Position numbers and translations under genes: made by a program
In this document: in pieces, positions 9,096 through 17,890 of the stretch
How the letters are laid out: each line of letters opens with the position of its first letter
Numbering within the stretch: the first letter of the stretch is position 1
Notes under the pieces: generated by a model
What the model was told of the DNA's origin: nothing
Seen by the model: only the letters and a program-made list of their open reading frames with translations
Database searches by the model: none
From: Candidatus Zixiibacteriota bacterium
Lineage (GTDB): Bacteria > Zixibacteria > MSB-5A5 > DG-27
NCBI GenBank assembly: GCA_030605835.1
Contig: JAUWHO010000011.1
Coordinates: 1 to 60,332, forward strand
Direction of reading: 5' to 3'
Length of the DNA: 60,332 nt

Positions 9096-10964
9096 ATGTA
9101 TGTAATTGGCACCGCCGGACACGTTGACCACGGGAAATCGGCGCTGGTTAAAGCTCTAACCGGCATCGATCCCGACCGCCTGCCGGAGGAAAAAGACCGG
9201 GGGATGACCATCGATCTGGGTTTCGCCTGGCTGACATTGCCCGACGGTGAGGAGGTTGGAATTGTCGATGTCCCCGGACACGAAAGGTTCATCAGGAATA
9301 TGATTGCCGGTGTCGGCGGCATCGATTTCGTCGTTCTCGTAATTGCCGCCGACGACGGCTGGATGCCTCAAACCGAGGAGCATCTGCAGATCATCAATTT
9401 CTTGGGGGTAAGACACGGCCTGGTGGTCTTGACGAAGATCGACCTGGTCAGGAAAGAGTGGCTGGAACTGGTCGAAGATGACATCAAGGCCAAGCTCGAA
9501 GGCACCTTCCTGGAGAATGCACCAATTGTAAGGACCTCTGTTGTCACCAAGGAGGGACTGGAAAAGCTGACATCAGAATTGGAGAGGAGTCTGAAGCTCA
9601 TCCCCCCTCGGCCGGATTTGGAAAAGCCGCGCCTCTACTTTGACCGCGTCTTTACTTTAGCCGGAAGGGGTACCATCGTCACCGGAACCCTGATTGACGG
9701 TCATCTGGAGGTTGGCCAAGGAGTCTTGATCTTACCCAAAGGTCGATATGCTCGCATACGAAGTCTGCAGACCCACAAGAAGGAGATCACCGGGGCCGTT
9801 CCCGGAAGCCGTGTCGCCATCAACCTCTCCGGAATCGAGAAGGAGCAGATCTCTCGCGGGGATATGCTTACCCTCCCCGAATTCGACCTCAGCAGCGATT
9901 TTATCTGCTGCCGGATAGAGAGCGTGCCCAACACAAGGTCTCTCCTCTCCCACGGAGGCAACTACCTGGTTCTCCTGGGAACCAGCGAGGTTCAGGGTAA
10001 GCTCCTGCTTCTGGAGGGCAAAAGAGTTCCCCCGGGGGAAAGTGGCTATGCGGTCTTGAAACTCAAGCACAAGATCCCCTGTCTAATCGGTGACCGTTTC
10101 ATCATCAGGCTCCCTTCCCCGGCGACAACCTTGGGGGGAGGGACAGTGTTGGCAATAGAGAAGCAGAGGTACAGCAGAAATCGTGAGAACTTACTCCAGT
10201 GGTTATCTGAACGTTTTCCTCCTGACGCCGAAAAGTTGATCGTCTCCGAGGTCAAGAAAAGAGGCGTTGCCTCCGTAAAAGTGCTTTCAAAGAATGCCCG
10301 TCTCCACCACCGGGAGATAGCCGAGACTGCGACCCTGCTGGCGGAGGATGGAAAGCTCGTCAGATTAGGAGACCTTTATGGTGATCCTGCCCATATAGAC
10401 GAGATCGAGAGACAGACGATCGACTCCCTCCAGAAGGAGCACCAGGAAAGACCCCATCTGCCGGGGATAAAAGTGGCGGAGTTCGTCAGCAGATACCGGC
10501 TCGATGCTTCCCTCGCCGAGAAGCTCCTTTCCCACTTCGAATCCAGAGGAACAATATCTCGACAGGGGGCATTCCTGAAGTTGAGCGAGTTCGCCCCCCA
10601 GTTGACGGAGGAGCAAAAGGAGATTGCAGACAAGCTGTTGAAGTCGATCGCCTCCTCCCCCCTGGCGAACCCCACCAGGGAGGAGCTGTTAAAGATGTAT
10701 CCCGGAAGCTTCGAGGTCCTGAAATTCTTGATTGCGCACGGCGAGGTCGTGGAGTTCAGAGGCGGAATTCTGCTCACCACTAAGGACTTTGAAGAGGTCA
10801 AAAAGACAGTGCTCGAACATCTGAGAGAGAAGGGCAAAGCCACTGCCGGCGAACTGCGCAAACTGCTCAACACCAGCAGAAAATATATGATCCCGGTTCT
10901 CGAGAAGCTCGACGAGTTGAAAATCACGGCCCGCGAGGGTGACTACAGAAGGTTGAGAAACTGA
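9096..10964 (+). CDS. selB: selenocysteine-specific translation elongation factor SelB
   Basis: Delivers Sec-tRNA(Sec) to UGA codons by binding GTP and a SECIS hairpin. The 622-residue protein starts [21 protein letters not shown] (G1 loop), has [11 protein letters not shown], the G3 motif DVPGHERF and the G4 motif TKID, then EF-Tu-like domains II/III and C-terminal winged-helix repeats (about 370-620) that bind SECIS RNA; this C-terminal part separates it from EF-Tu and IF2. Length fits the family. It is translationally coupled to rfaE1 (one base between stop and start). Neither selA, selD nor tRNA-Sec was found in the window, and no selenoprotein was recognised. Confidence 0.95.
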   Translation: MYVIGTAGHVDHGKSALVKALTGIDPDRLPEEKDRGMTIDLGFAWLTLPDGEEVGIVDVPGHERFIRNMIAGVGGIDFVVLVIAADDGWMPQTEEHLQIINFLGVRHGLVVLTKIDLVRKEWLELVEDDIKAKLEGTFLENAPIVRTSVVTKEGLEKLTSELERSLKLIPPRPDLEKPRLYFDRVFTLAGRGTIVTGTLIDGHLEVGQGVLILPKGRYARIRSLQTHKKEITGAVPGSRVAINLSGIEKEQISRGDMLTLPEFDLSSDFICCRIESVPNTRSLLSHGGNYLVLLGTSEVQGKLLLLEGKRVPPGESGYAVLKLKHKIPCLIGDRFIIRLPSPATTLGGGTVLAIEKQRYSRNRENLLQWLSERFPPDAEKLIVSEVKKRGVASVKVLSKNARLHHREIAETATLLAEDGKLVRLGDLYGDPAHIDEIERQTIDSLQKEHQERPHLPGIKVAEFVSRYRLDASLAEKLLSHFESRGTISRQGAFLKLSEFAPQLTEEQKEIADKLLKSIASSPLANPTREELLKMYPGSFEVLKFLIAHGEVVEFRGGILLTTKDFEEVKKTVLEHLREKGKATAGELRKLLNTSRKYMIPVLEKLDELKITAREGDYRRLRN

Positions 10965-11009
10965 CGAGAATCCGGGAACAGGGAAACTTGAAGCTGTATC
11001 TCTGAGACC

Positions 11010-12455
11010 CTATTCCCCCGCCTTCACGCCCAGGAACGATTTCAGAACCCCCAGCTCCACGGAGTCAAAACTCCTCAAGATGAACAGAAGGGCGGTGAAC
11101 GTCACGCCGCCCAGAATCGCCGAGAGGATGAAATGCAACTCCAGCACGGAAAGCATTACCACCAGAGCTATTGCCATTGACACCAGCGGCTTGACAAACA
11201 CATTGCTCCAACTCATCTCTCCGGAGACAAGCTTCCTTATCAGTGCGAAATTCAAGGCAAAAAGAAGAAGCTCGGTCGAGACCAAGGCGATGGCGGTTCC
11301 GTGGTAACTCCACCTGGGGACCAACGCCAGGTTCAAACTCAGATTGAAAAGCACCCCGACGAAGGCAAGAAGCGCCAGTTTCTTTTCTTTTCCAACGGAG
11401 ACGGCGGTGTTGACCAGCGCAAAGTTCAGAAAGGAGATGAGCATCCCCCAGGCCAAAATCCGAAGTGGATATGCAGATTCGAGGAACTGATTCCCGTATA
11501 AGAAAACCACTAACCGATCAGCGATTACCTGTCCCGTGACCGCAAGAAAAATTCCTACGATGAAAAGGTACTTGAAGGCGTACCAGTATATCTTCGCAAA
11601 ATCCGTGGAGTTTTCCTGAAAACGGCGACTCATAGTCGGAAGATAGACTCCCATCATCCCTGCAGGAATGAAAACGAAGACCATCCAGATTTTGGCGGCG
11701 GCGGTGTAAATCCCGGTGGAATAGTCCCCCTTCATTTGCGAAAGGACTATCACTCCAATTGAAACGTAAAGCATCACTAAAACGCCCAAAAGAACTAACG
11801 GGAGCGCCGATTTCAGAACTGATGTCGCCTCCCTGAGCTTCAGGCCGAAGTGGAACGGGGCGATTTTTCTTCCAACAATCAAATTGGAGAGGAAAAGACA
11901 GAGCAGTGTCGAGACCAGTTGTGAAATCACAAATCCAGGAAGACCGTAACCGGAATAGAGAACGTAGAGCCCAAGACCGGTCGTAACGAGGCTCAATGAT
12001 ATCCGTACTATCGCCTCATATTCAACCTTCGAGAAGGTCCGATAGAAAGCGTTGTAATAGGTGATGAAGGTTTGAGAGAAGATAGTAGCGCAGACCACCA
12101 TCACTATCCATCCCCGGTCGAACTCATAACCCATCACGATCAGAGCCGGGACGATTAGAACCAATCCCATGATCGCCAGGATGGTTTTCAAAATGACCAC
12201 CCGCCCCAGATAGAACCCTGCCCTGCTCAGATCTTTGGCTACCTCTCTTGAGATCAGCTTCTCAAATCCGAAAAGTGGTAACTGAGAGAATATGCCTCCC
12301 AGCGCGAGAGCGAGACCGTAAAGACCAATGCCTTCCGGCCCCAGTTTCCTCCCGGCGACCATGAAGAGAATGATCCCCACAAACCTGGAGAAGACCTCCA
12401 CGTTAAGAAGGATGCCGGTGTTTCTGACTAATCTGGGAATACGTGAATCAGCCAT
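11010..12455 (-). CDS. flippase / polysaccharide biosynthesis protein (MOP superfamily)
   Basis: A 481-residue integral membrane protein with about 12-14 hydrophobic helices, opening RNTGILLNVEVFSRFVGIILFMVAG and containing the family-typical FGFEKLISREVAKD segment. It belongs to the MATE/Wzx-like polysaccharide transporters that move lipid-linked oligosaccharide across the inner membrane. Substrate cannot be read. It converges with selB (45 bases apart) and lies downstream of a PMT-type glycosyltransferase on the same strand, with 370 bases of decayed sequence between them. The ATG start (MADSRIPRL) is clear. Confidence 0.88.
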   Translation of the reverse strand: MADSRIPRLVRNTGILLNVEVFSRFVGIILFMVAGRKLGPEGIGLYGLALALGGIFSQLPLFGFEKLISREVAKDLSRAGFYLGRVVILKTILAIMGLVLIVPALIVMGYEFDRGWIVMVVCATIFSQTFITYYNAFYRTFSKVEYEAIVRISLSLVTTGLGLYVLYSGYGLPGFVISQLVSTLLCLFLSNLIVGRKIAPFHFGLKLREATSVLKSALPLVLLGVLVMLYVSIGVIVLSQMKGDYSTGIYTAAAKIWMVFVFIPAGMMGVYLPTMSRRFQENSTDFAKIYWYAFKYLFIVGIFLAVTGQVIADRLVVFLYGNQFLESAYPLRILAWGMLISFLNFALVNTAVSVGKEKKLALLAFVGVLFNLSLNLALVPRWSYHGTAIALVSTELLLFALNFALIRKLVSGEMSWSNVFVKPLVSMAIALVVMLSVLELHFILSAILGGVTFTALLFILRSFDSVELGVLKSFLGVKAGE

Positions 12456-12825
12456 GGGATATTATCAGCCGGAGGCAATGGCCCTATCTGTCTTGGGCAG
12501 GCGTCCGGCGGCAAAGTTAGCTGAATAATTAAGATAAAATTGCTCAATAAGGAAAGGGGTTTTTCTCAAGGAAGAGTCAGAGATTCAAATCCGGGGCAAA
12601 AGCGCAATGTCGTTGCTCTTTGCCCTTACACCGCTGCTTTGGAAATGATGTAGCGGAATACTTCAGCTTTCCATCTACCTGAGGAGCATTAGCTTCTTGG
12701 TCTCAGAGAAATCTCCGGCGGTCAACTTGCAGAAGTGGATACCTGAAGAGACCTCGGAAGCATCCCTGATGCGGGAATGATGTCTTGCAGCAACCATAAC
12801 GATCGTAGACTATTAAGGACCACAT
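12456..12825. other. 370-base intergenic stretch with decayed sequence
   Basis: Holds the sorting-domain remnant at 12675-12797 and an imperfect inverted repeat, GGGCAAA (12594-12600) with TTTGCCC (12619-12625). Nothing else recognisable. Confidence 0.7.
12675..12797 (-). pseudogene. remnant of a C-terminal (Por/T9SS-type) sorting domain
   Basis: A 40-codon open frame reads, after a few divergent residues, DASEVSSGIHFCKLTAGDF and SETKKLMLLR, then stops. This is the last strand pair of the type A C-terminal sorting domain; the intact LVIVD protein at 36.4-38.6 kb ends KVSSGIYFYKLTSGDF and VEVKRMTVLK. The rest of the parent gene is missing and a TAG lies a few codons upstream in frame, so this is the tail of a deleted secreted-protein gene. 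Confidence 0.8.
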
Positions 12826-14298
12826 CTAAAGGTTTGCTTCATCTCTTCCCACCCACCTCCAAATAGCCTTGCTCGCCAGAATGATTATAAGAGGCACTAT
12901 GGGGAAGTGATAACGATCAATTGTGAAGAGAAAAATGTGAAAGAAAACCCAGTAGCCTAAGACCCAGCAAATGAGCTTCATTCCACTCCGACTCTCATCC
13001 CTTAACGGCAGAAGAATCCCCGCCACACCTAGAAGGAGAATCAGCAAATAGTACAGTTCAAATAACACCCCACCGACAGCCGCAAGCCACCCGGTGCTGC
13101 TTTTGCCGGCGGAAGTCAGAAGATAATAAAAGCTGAAAGTATCAGTCAGAAAAAGGTAAAAAAGCTTCCTGGGAATGAGCAACAGGAACTTATCCGGTCG
13201 ATTGAGAATGAAGTTGAAGCCCTCTCGGTATCCGAGGTAATACCTTTCGACCTCATCATCGATCACATTCAATACCTCCGCCACCTCGGGAGTGAAAGTC
13301 CCCTTGGCCTCGGGATTGTTACCAATCCAGAAATTGTAACCGGAATTGGTGGAGACCAATATCCAGTGTCCCAAAACGTTCTTATTCCGGACCGTCCAGG
13401 GAACAAGCAAAAGCAAAATCCCGAAGATAACCAATGCTGTTCTCAGAAGAGAGCTCTTAAACGACTGCTTCTTAATCCGGAGCAAGAAGATGAAAATCAC
13501 CACCGGGAAAAGCAGGGTCACCGGTCTCACCAATATCGAGGCACCGCAGAGCAAGCCCACGACCAGCCAAAGCCATCCACCTTTTTCTCCTTCCGCGAGC
13601 TTCATCGTGAAATAGACGACGGTCAGGAAAAGGGCGCTGAACAAAACCTCAGAGAAGAAGAGGCTGGAGAAAAATATCTGGCTGGGGAATGTCGCTATCA
13701 AAAGAAGGGCAACTAATGACCCCGAATTCCCCAGCACTGTTTTGCCAATCCGATAGGTGAGAAAACAGATGTAGAGGCTCAGGATTACAGTCCAAAACCG
13801 AGCCACGAAGAGAGAATGACCGAAGATGAAATAGACTATCCCCAGGAAAAGTGGATAACCCACAGGCCAGAAGGCAGTCGCTTTGCCTGCAATGGTGTAT
13901 CCCTCCCCCTTGGCGATGTTGTAACCCCCCTGTTCATACCAGATGGAGTCTCCCAGCGGTTCGACGTCCAACAATATCAGAGGCAGAAATCTCAAGAGGA
14001 GGGCAAGCCCGAACAGAACATATATGAGCCTTTTATTATCTGCCCCGAAATGTCGTCTGACTGCTCCAGATAACCTCGACAGCAGACTCGGCAGAAACGG
14101 GAACAGAAGTCCAATGAGCATCAAGAAGTATGGTAAGACTTTAACCGTCTCAATGGTGTGAGGCAGGAAGCTTTTGTCGGAGCTGAAAATCAGGAGAAGC
14201 CTGAATAAGTAATCGTGTCTGAAAGCGAAAAGGAGCCCTATCGCGGTTATCAGAAGGGCAACTGACAGGACTATTCTTCTGCTCCTTAGAAACATCAT
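12826..14298 (-). CDS. PMT/ArnT-like membrane glycosyltransferase (GT39/GT83 type)
   Basis: A 490-residue polytopic membrane protein. After two N-terminal helices the segment LRFLPLILLDVEPLGDSIWYEQGGY has the acidic pair of the first periplasmic loop expected in dolichyl/undecaprenyl-phosphate-sugar dependent transferases (PF13231/PF02366 fold); ATFPSQIFFSSLFFSEVLF and the repeated hydrophobic helices fit the family. It probably transfers a sugar from a polyprenyl phosphate donor to lipid A, glycan or protein at the periplasmic face. It ends with a charged tail (GRDEANL). It lies in a small envelope-polysaccharide cluster with the flippase. Confidence 0.82.
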   Translation of the reverse strand: MMFLRSRRIVLSVALLITAIGLLFAFRHDYLFRLLLIFSSDKSFLPHTIETVKVLPYFLMLIGLLFPFLPSLLSRLSGAVRRHFGADNKRLIYVLFGLALLLRFLPLILLDVEPLGDSIWYEQGGYNIAKGEGYTIAGKATAFWPVGYPLFLGIVYFIFGHSLFVARFWTVILSLYICFLTYRIGKTVLGNSGSLVALLLIATFPSQIFFSSLFFSEVLFSALFLTVVYFTMKLAEGEKGGWLWLVVGLLCGASILVRPVTLLFPVVIFIFLLRIKKQSFKSSLLRTALVIFGILLLLVPWTVRNKNVLGHWILVSTNSGYNFWIGNNPEAKGTFTPEVAEVLNVIDDEVERYYLGYREGFNFILNRPDKFLLLIPRKLFYLFLTDTFSFYYLLTSAGKSSTGWLAAVGGVLFELYYLLILLLGVAGILLPLRDESRSGMKLICWVLGYWVFFHIFLFTIDRYHFPIVPLIIILASKAIWRWVGRDEANL

Positions 14299-14457
14299 AT
14301 TAGTCGGTCATTAACGGAGATCAACCTAGTATCTTGAATGCATTGACGCAAGCATCTGATGAGCGTTGCTGGGGAGCGCTTTGGTGTTCTCTTTCCACCG
14401 GTGTTACTGCCTCCCACTCCTGCCGATTTCAATTTCATTTTCAGACAGAATTCAAAA

Positions 14458-14481
14458 GGCAGGGTTTCCCCAAACCCTGCC
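14458..14481. terminator. bidirectional hairpin terminator
   Basis: GGCAGGGTTT-CCCC-AAACCCTGCC (10-bp stem). On the minus strand it is followed by TTTTGAATT, fitting termination of the barrel-protein gene that ends at 14505; on the plus strand CTGTTTTTC follows. Confidence 0.75.
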
Positions 14482-14504
14482 CTGTTTTTCTGTGTCGCTG
14501 AAAT

Positions 14505-15161
14505 TCAGAAACCTATCGGGATATCGAAGAGAACCGCTCCTTCGATGGTCAAATAATAAAAGTTCCCGCTTATCTCCGAGGGGGGAGCAACAAAGAACTC
14601 ATATCGGGGAGCCAGGTCGTCCTCCTCAATTGTGAAACGATAGAACTTGACCGCCGATTCATACACCACCCCACCTCGGCCTGCGCTCTTCAGCCCCAAG
14701 CCTCCGTACAGCCCAAAACTGCGCTCGTAGGAAAGAATCGAGTCATCCGACGGCGTCGAGACTTTCAAATCCGGCCAGAAGGTCCCTCCCCCCAGTTCCA
14801 AATAGGGGATATAGGGACCAATCATGCCCCGGCTTAGGCGCAAGCCATCGGTGAGACTTAAGACGCACCAGCTCCCCCCCAGAGAGTCGGAGAGGAGATC
14901 GGCGCCGAAATGGCGATAGCTAAAATTCCCGCAGAGAGCCACACCACCACTTAGGTCATACAACAGCCCCGCTCCCAGACAACCGCTGGTCAGCGCCAGA
15001 GCTTTATCCTTCTGAGCAAACTCCCCCAGCGGGAGAGTTATACCAAAGTTGACCATCCTCTCAAGCCCACATCGTCCTGCCGTGCTCAGAGAGAAGAAAA
15101 GCAAGACAAACAAAGCTGCCACCAAAGAAATCTTTCTTCTCACACCCAACCTCTGTTTCAT
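14505..15161 (-). CDS. predicted outer-membrane beta-barrel protein
   Basis: A 218-residue exported protein. Residues 1-31 form a signal peptide (MKQRLGVRRK, a hydrophobic core, then STAGRCG). The rest alternates polar and hydrophobic residues in strands with many Gly/aromatic residues (for example GGVALCGNFSYRHFGADLL) and ends ...AVLFDIPIGF with a C-terminal Phe, the usual barrel-assembly signal. This looks like an 8-strand OmpA/OmpX-size barrel. The start was placed at the ATG rather than a TTG four codons earlier. No specific function recognised; followed by a hairpin terminator. Confidence 0.7.
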   Translation of the reverse strand: MKQRLGVRRKISLVAALFVLLFFSLSTAGRCGLERMVNFGITLPLGEFAQKDKALALTSGCLGAGLLYDLSGGVALCGNFSYRHFGADLLSDSLGGSWCVLSLTDGLRLSRGMIGPYIPYLELGGGTFWPDLKVSTPSDDSILSYERSFGLYGGLGLKSAGRGGVVYESAVKFYRFTIEEDDLAPRYEFFVAPPSEISGNFYYLTIEGAVLFDIPIGF

Positions 15162-15268
15162 CGAACCGAGCAAGTATCAGTGATTCCCCAAAAGTCTCAT
15201 CAGCCACATCCCCGGATGGCGTGGGACTGCCGGGAGTTAGCCATCAGGCAGCACCGGCGGCGCTCCAG

Positions 15269-15508
15269 CTATTCGATCTCGAAGGCAATCAGGGTGGTGG
15301 TTTTCACCAACCCCTCGAGCTCATGGACCTCGTCCGTGATTATCTTGGAGATGGTGTTGTGGTTATCAGCCTCCAAGGTGACGACGATGTCGTATGCTCC
15401 CGCGACGGCGGTGGCTGCTCTTACGTTGGGATTACCCTTCAGAATTCGCAGCGCATCCCTGACTTTGCCGGGAGCCATCTCCACCAAAACGAAAGCGCTT
15501 GTCGACAT
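15269..15508 (-). CDS. stand-alone Lrp/AsnC ligand-binding (RAM) domain protein
   Basis: A 79-residue protein starting MSTSAFVLVEMAPGKV. The sequence corresponds to the AsnC-type effector-binding domain alone: an alpha/beta ferredoxin-like fold with GAYDIVVTLEADN in the middle and IITDEVHELEGLVKTTTLI at the end. It has no helix-turn-helix, so it is not itself a repressor; such stand-alone domains bind amino acids or modulate full-length Lrp proteins by co-assembly. GAGAGGAAAAG upstream of the ATG decides the start. It lies between the barrel gene and a tRNA, all on the minus strand. Confidence 0.88.
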   Translation of the reverse strand: MSTSAFVLVEMAPGKVRDALRILKGNPNVRAATAVAGAYDIVVTLEADNHNTISKIITDEVHELEGLVKTTTLIAFEIE

Positions 15509-15780
15509 AACTTTTCCTCTCAAAACCTCTTCCGGTGGTTAACCTCTGTCAACAAATAGAATCTTCGCCTTTGAGAACCAACTTCTCTGCTGTAGTCTCT
15601 CGACCTTGAGCTCTTCCAGTAAATGGATCCACTGGGAGCATGCAGGTATCTCTGCGACCATACAGCCTCGGCCGCAATTCGGCTTCGCTCAGATTATAAA
15701 CACAAATGCGAACAGAATCAACAAAAAAAGATAACGCCTATCCTGGCGAGAAGACCGAACGTGAGATGACAGAAAGAAAA

Positions 15781-15853
15781 TACCCCCGACAGGACTTGAA
15801 ACTGTGCACCCGGCTCCGGAGGCCGGTGCTCTATCCACCTGAGCTACGGGGGC
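15781..15853 (-). tRNA. tRNA-Arg (anticodon CCG)
   Basis: The minus strand folds as a cloverleaf: acceptor GCCCCCG with CGGGGGT, D arm containing AGCTCAGGTGGATAGAGC, anticodon stem CCGGC/GCCGG with loop CTCCGGA (anticodon CCG, reading CGG), and T loop TTCAAGT. The 3' CCA is not encoded. One T-stem pair is mismatched and the first acceptor pair is G-U, otherwise canonical. Confidence 0.93.
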
Positions 15854-15865
15854 TCTTTTCCGTCC

Positions 15866-15894
15866 ACAATAACGGCGCCATTTGCGAATGTCAA
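15866..15894 (-). promoter_or_regulatory. promoter of the tRNA-Arg gene
   Basis: On the minus strand TTGACA (15889-15894), 17-base spacer, TATTGT (15866-15871), 12 bases in front of the tRNA 5' end. The spacing fits a start just upstream of the mature tRNA. Confidence 0.75.
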
Positions 15895-16032
15895 GAAGAA
15901 TGTGGCTGCTGGTGAGGGGTGAGCTGTTAGTAGCTTAGGTGAACAGCCTACCTCCATCGGGACATTGCGTTTATCCCCTGTCTCCCGTTACCATCTCGCT
16001 GACAGCAGGTCAGCTAAAGGAGAACTTTCCTG

Positions 16033-16061
16033 TTGACACCGCTCCCCTCTGGATGTAGAAT
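16033..16061 (+). promoter_or_regulatory. promoter of the YhhQ-type gene
   Basis: TTGACA (16033-16038), 17-base spacer, TAGAAT (16056-16061). The leader would be about 57 bases; no preQ1 riboswitch fold was recognised in it. Confidence 0.75.
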
Positions 16062-16124
16062 CAGTCTACTCGATGCCGCCGAGCTTTGGGCTTCCAGAGG
16101 CTGAGGTAGGAGGAGCACGTCCGG

Positions 16125-16823
16125 TTGACAAAAACTGCCCCTTTCAAATACTTCGACGTGGTAGTGGGGGCGTTCGTGGCTGTCATTTTGATCTCTAACG
16201 TCGCCTCCACCAAGATTCTTCTTCTGGGCCCCTTCACCTTCGATGGGGGCACGATCCTTTTCCCGATCAGCTACATTTTCGGGGACATCCTGACCGAGGT
16301 TTATGGTTACCGGCGTTCCCGGCGGGTGATCTGGATCGGCTTTGGGTCTGCCTTCTTGATGTCTGCGGTCTTTATAATAGTGGGCAAACTCCCCGCAGGT
16401 CCCGGCTGGGAAAACCAGGAGGCCTACGACAAGATTCTGGGGCTCACCCCTCGTATCGTCCTGGCCAGTTTGGTGGCATACTTCTCGGGGGAGTTTTCAA
16501 ACTCCTTCACTTTGGCGAAAATGAAGGTTTTGACCAACGGTCGCTGGCTGTGGACTCGAACCATCGGCTCCACCCTGATTGGTGAAGGAGTGGACACGGT
16601 GCTGTTTGTGGCCATTGCATTCGCTGGACTCTGGCCGGTTCCGCTGCTGCTGAGTGTCCTGGTTTCAAACTACGTCTTCAAGGTGCTCTTCGAGGCCGCT
16701 GCAACTCCCTTCACCTACCTCTTGGTCAATTTCCTCAAGCGAAATGAGGGGATTGACGTCTTCGATCGCCACCGGGATTTCAACCCGTTCCGCCTGCGAT
16801 TGGAAGAGAAAGTGAGCACTTAG
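16125..16823 (+). CDS. yhhQ: queuosine precursor transporter (YhhQ/QPTR, Vut_1 family)
   Basis: A 232-residue inner-membrane protein of the family that imports queuosine precursors (preQ0/preQ1). It has about six helices, the early motif ISNVASTKILLLGPFTFDGGTILFPISYIFGDILTEVYGY being split over helices 1-2 with the family hallmark FGDILTEVYG, and later the EFSNSF and GEGVDTVLF segments. The start is a TTG preceded by AGGAGGAG; no ATG is available. A near-consensus promoter lies upstream. A single-gene unit by spacing; substrate is assigned by family, so alternatives within the family remain. Confidence 0.88.
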   Translation: MTKTAPFKYFDVVVGAFVAVILISNVASTKILLLGPFTFDGGTILFPISYIFGDILTEVYGYRRSRRVIWIGFGSAFLMSAVFIIVGKLPAGPGWENQEAYDKILGLTPRIVLASLVAYFSGEFSNSFTLAKMKVLTNGRWLWTRTIGSTLIGEGVDTVLFVAIAFAGLWPVPLLLSVLVSNYVFKVLFEAAATPFTYLLVNFLKRNEGIDVFDRHRDFNPFRLRLEEKVST

Positions 16824-17122
16824 GCGCCTCCAGCCTCTTCAATATGTCTAACACAGACTTCTCCTGAACCCAAAGATGCCAAAAACTCAACAGCCGAAAT
16901 GGGCAGTGAGTATTGAGTGGTTACTGCCTACTGTTTACTATTTACCATTTACCATTTACCGTTTACCATCTGCTATCTGCGATTTACGGCATTGCCAATT
17001 GCTGACCATTGACAGAAATTTAGGCATCCCCCTTGAGGTCGTTAAGCACTTACCTGCCTCGCCGATAAGAGTTACGAACGTAAGAACCGTGTGGCCAGAG
17101 TTGACATGCGAAGCGAGGGGAA
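16824..17122. other. 299-base intergenic region with a 7-base repeat array
   Basis: No gene. Its centre is the TTTACCA-type heptanucleotide array (16927-16989). A TTGACA at 17100 lies only 17 bases before the next ATG and is not a usable promoter. Confidence 0.75.
16927..16989. repeat. degenerate 7-base tandem repeat, TTTACCA type
   Basis: Nine consecutive heptamers in strict phase: CCTACTG, TTTACTA, TTTACCA twice, TTTACCG, TTTACCA, TCTGCTA, TCTGCGA, TTTACGG. The same 7-base periodicity with other consensus sequences occurs at 30574-30744, 57085-57112, 57246-57294 and 57316-57343. Confidence 0.85.
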
Positions 17123-17890
17123 ATGCGCCCAGAAGAACTGAGAATCCTGCTTATCGAGGATGACCGCTATCACGCTGTTCTGGTGGAAAAAGCCCTGATG
17201 TTCAGCCACCTCAACTGTACCGTGGACAAAGCCTTTTCCGCCTCCGAGGGGTTGCAGATGCTTTCCGAGAAGGAATACGATCTCTTGCTCCTTGATTATG
17301 GTTTGCCGGACAGCAATGGGCTGGTCGCAATCAGAGAAATCAAGGCTTGTGGCTTTAAGAAACCGATCATCATTACCACCGGGGAGGGAAACGAAAAGAT
17401 AGCGGTGGAATTCATGAAGTCAGACGTGTGCGAGTACATCGTAAAGGATGAACAGTATCCTCGGATTGTTCCCTACGTTATCTCCCAGGTTCTGGAGAAG
17501 GATCGTCTGAGGAGAAAAAACGAAGAACTTGAGAGCCGAGCGTTAGAGACCGAAAAGATCTCGGCGGTGGTGAAAACCATCAGAACCCTGAATCACGAGA
17601 TAAATAATCCCTTAATGACAGTCCTGGGCAATGCCCAGCTGCTCCGGACTCCCAAATATGAGCTCAGCCAGGGGGCAGCGCAAAAGGTAAAAACAATTGA
17701 GGAGGGCGCTCTCCGTATAAAAGAGATAACCAAGGAGCTAGCCAACGTCGTCCGGCTTCAGTGGAGGCAGACCCCCAACGGAGACATCATCGACATAGGG
17801 AACTCCACCCGCCAGAGCGAGGTTTCCCTGCCCCCCTCCGGGAAACCGGTGGAGACGAAAGGGTTGACTAACCCTGCCTCTCCTTCTTGA
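17123..17890 (+). CDS. response regulator with HisKA-like domain but no ATPase domain
   Basis: A 255-residue soluble protein. Residues 1-125 are a receiver domain: acidic pocket IEDD, acceptor Asp58 in LLLDYGL, Thr in ITTGEGN and Lys in YIVKDE. A coiled-coil helix follows (125-150), then a HisKA-type dimerisation helix with His158 in TLNHEINNPLMTVLGNAQL. The protein then ends in a polar tail (about 215-255) where a kinase would carry its HATPase domain. It may act as a phosphotransfer or dimerising partner for a separate kinase, or be a truncated kinase. GAGGGGAA precedes the ATG. Its last 23 bases overlap the convergent CorC/HlyC gene, consistent with a late truncation or readthrough into the neighbour's 3' end. 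Confidence 0.85.
   Translation: MRPEELRILLIEDDRYHAVLVEKALMFSHLNCTVDKAFSASEGLQMLSEKEYDLLLLDYGLPDSNGLVAIREIKACGFKKPIIITTGEGNEKIAVEFMKSDVCEYIVKDEQYPRIVPYVISQVLEKDRLRRKNEELESRALETEKISAVVKTIRTLNHEINNPLMTVLGNAQLLRTPKYELSQGAAQKVKTIEEGALRIKEITKELANVVRLQWRQTPNGDIIDIGNSTRQSEVSLPPSGKPVETKGLTNPASPS

Noticed and set aside
16062-16124. preQ1 riboswitch in front of the YhhQ-type gene
   Set aside because: Expected from the gene's function, but no H-type pseudoknot or conserved preQ1 core could be found in the short leader.
17100-17105. TTGACA as the promoter -35 of the REC-HisKA gene
   Set aside because: It is only 17 bases before the ATG, leaving no room for a -10 and leader.
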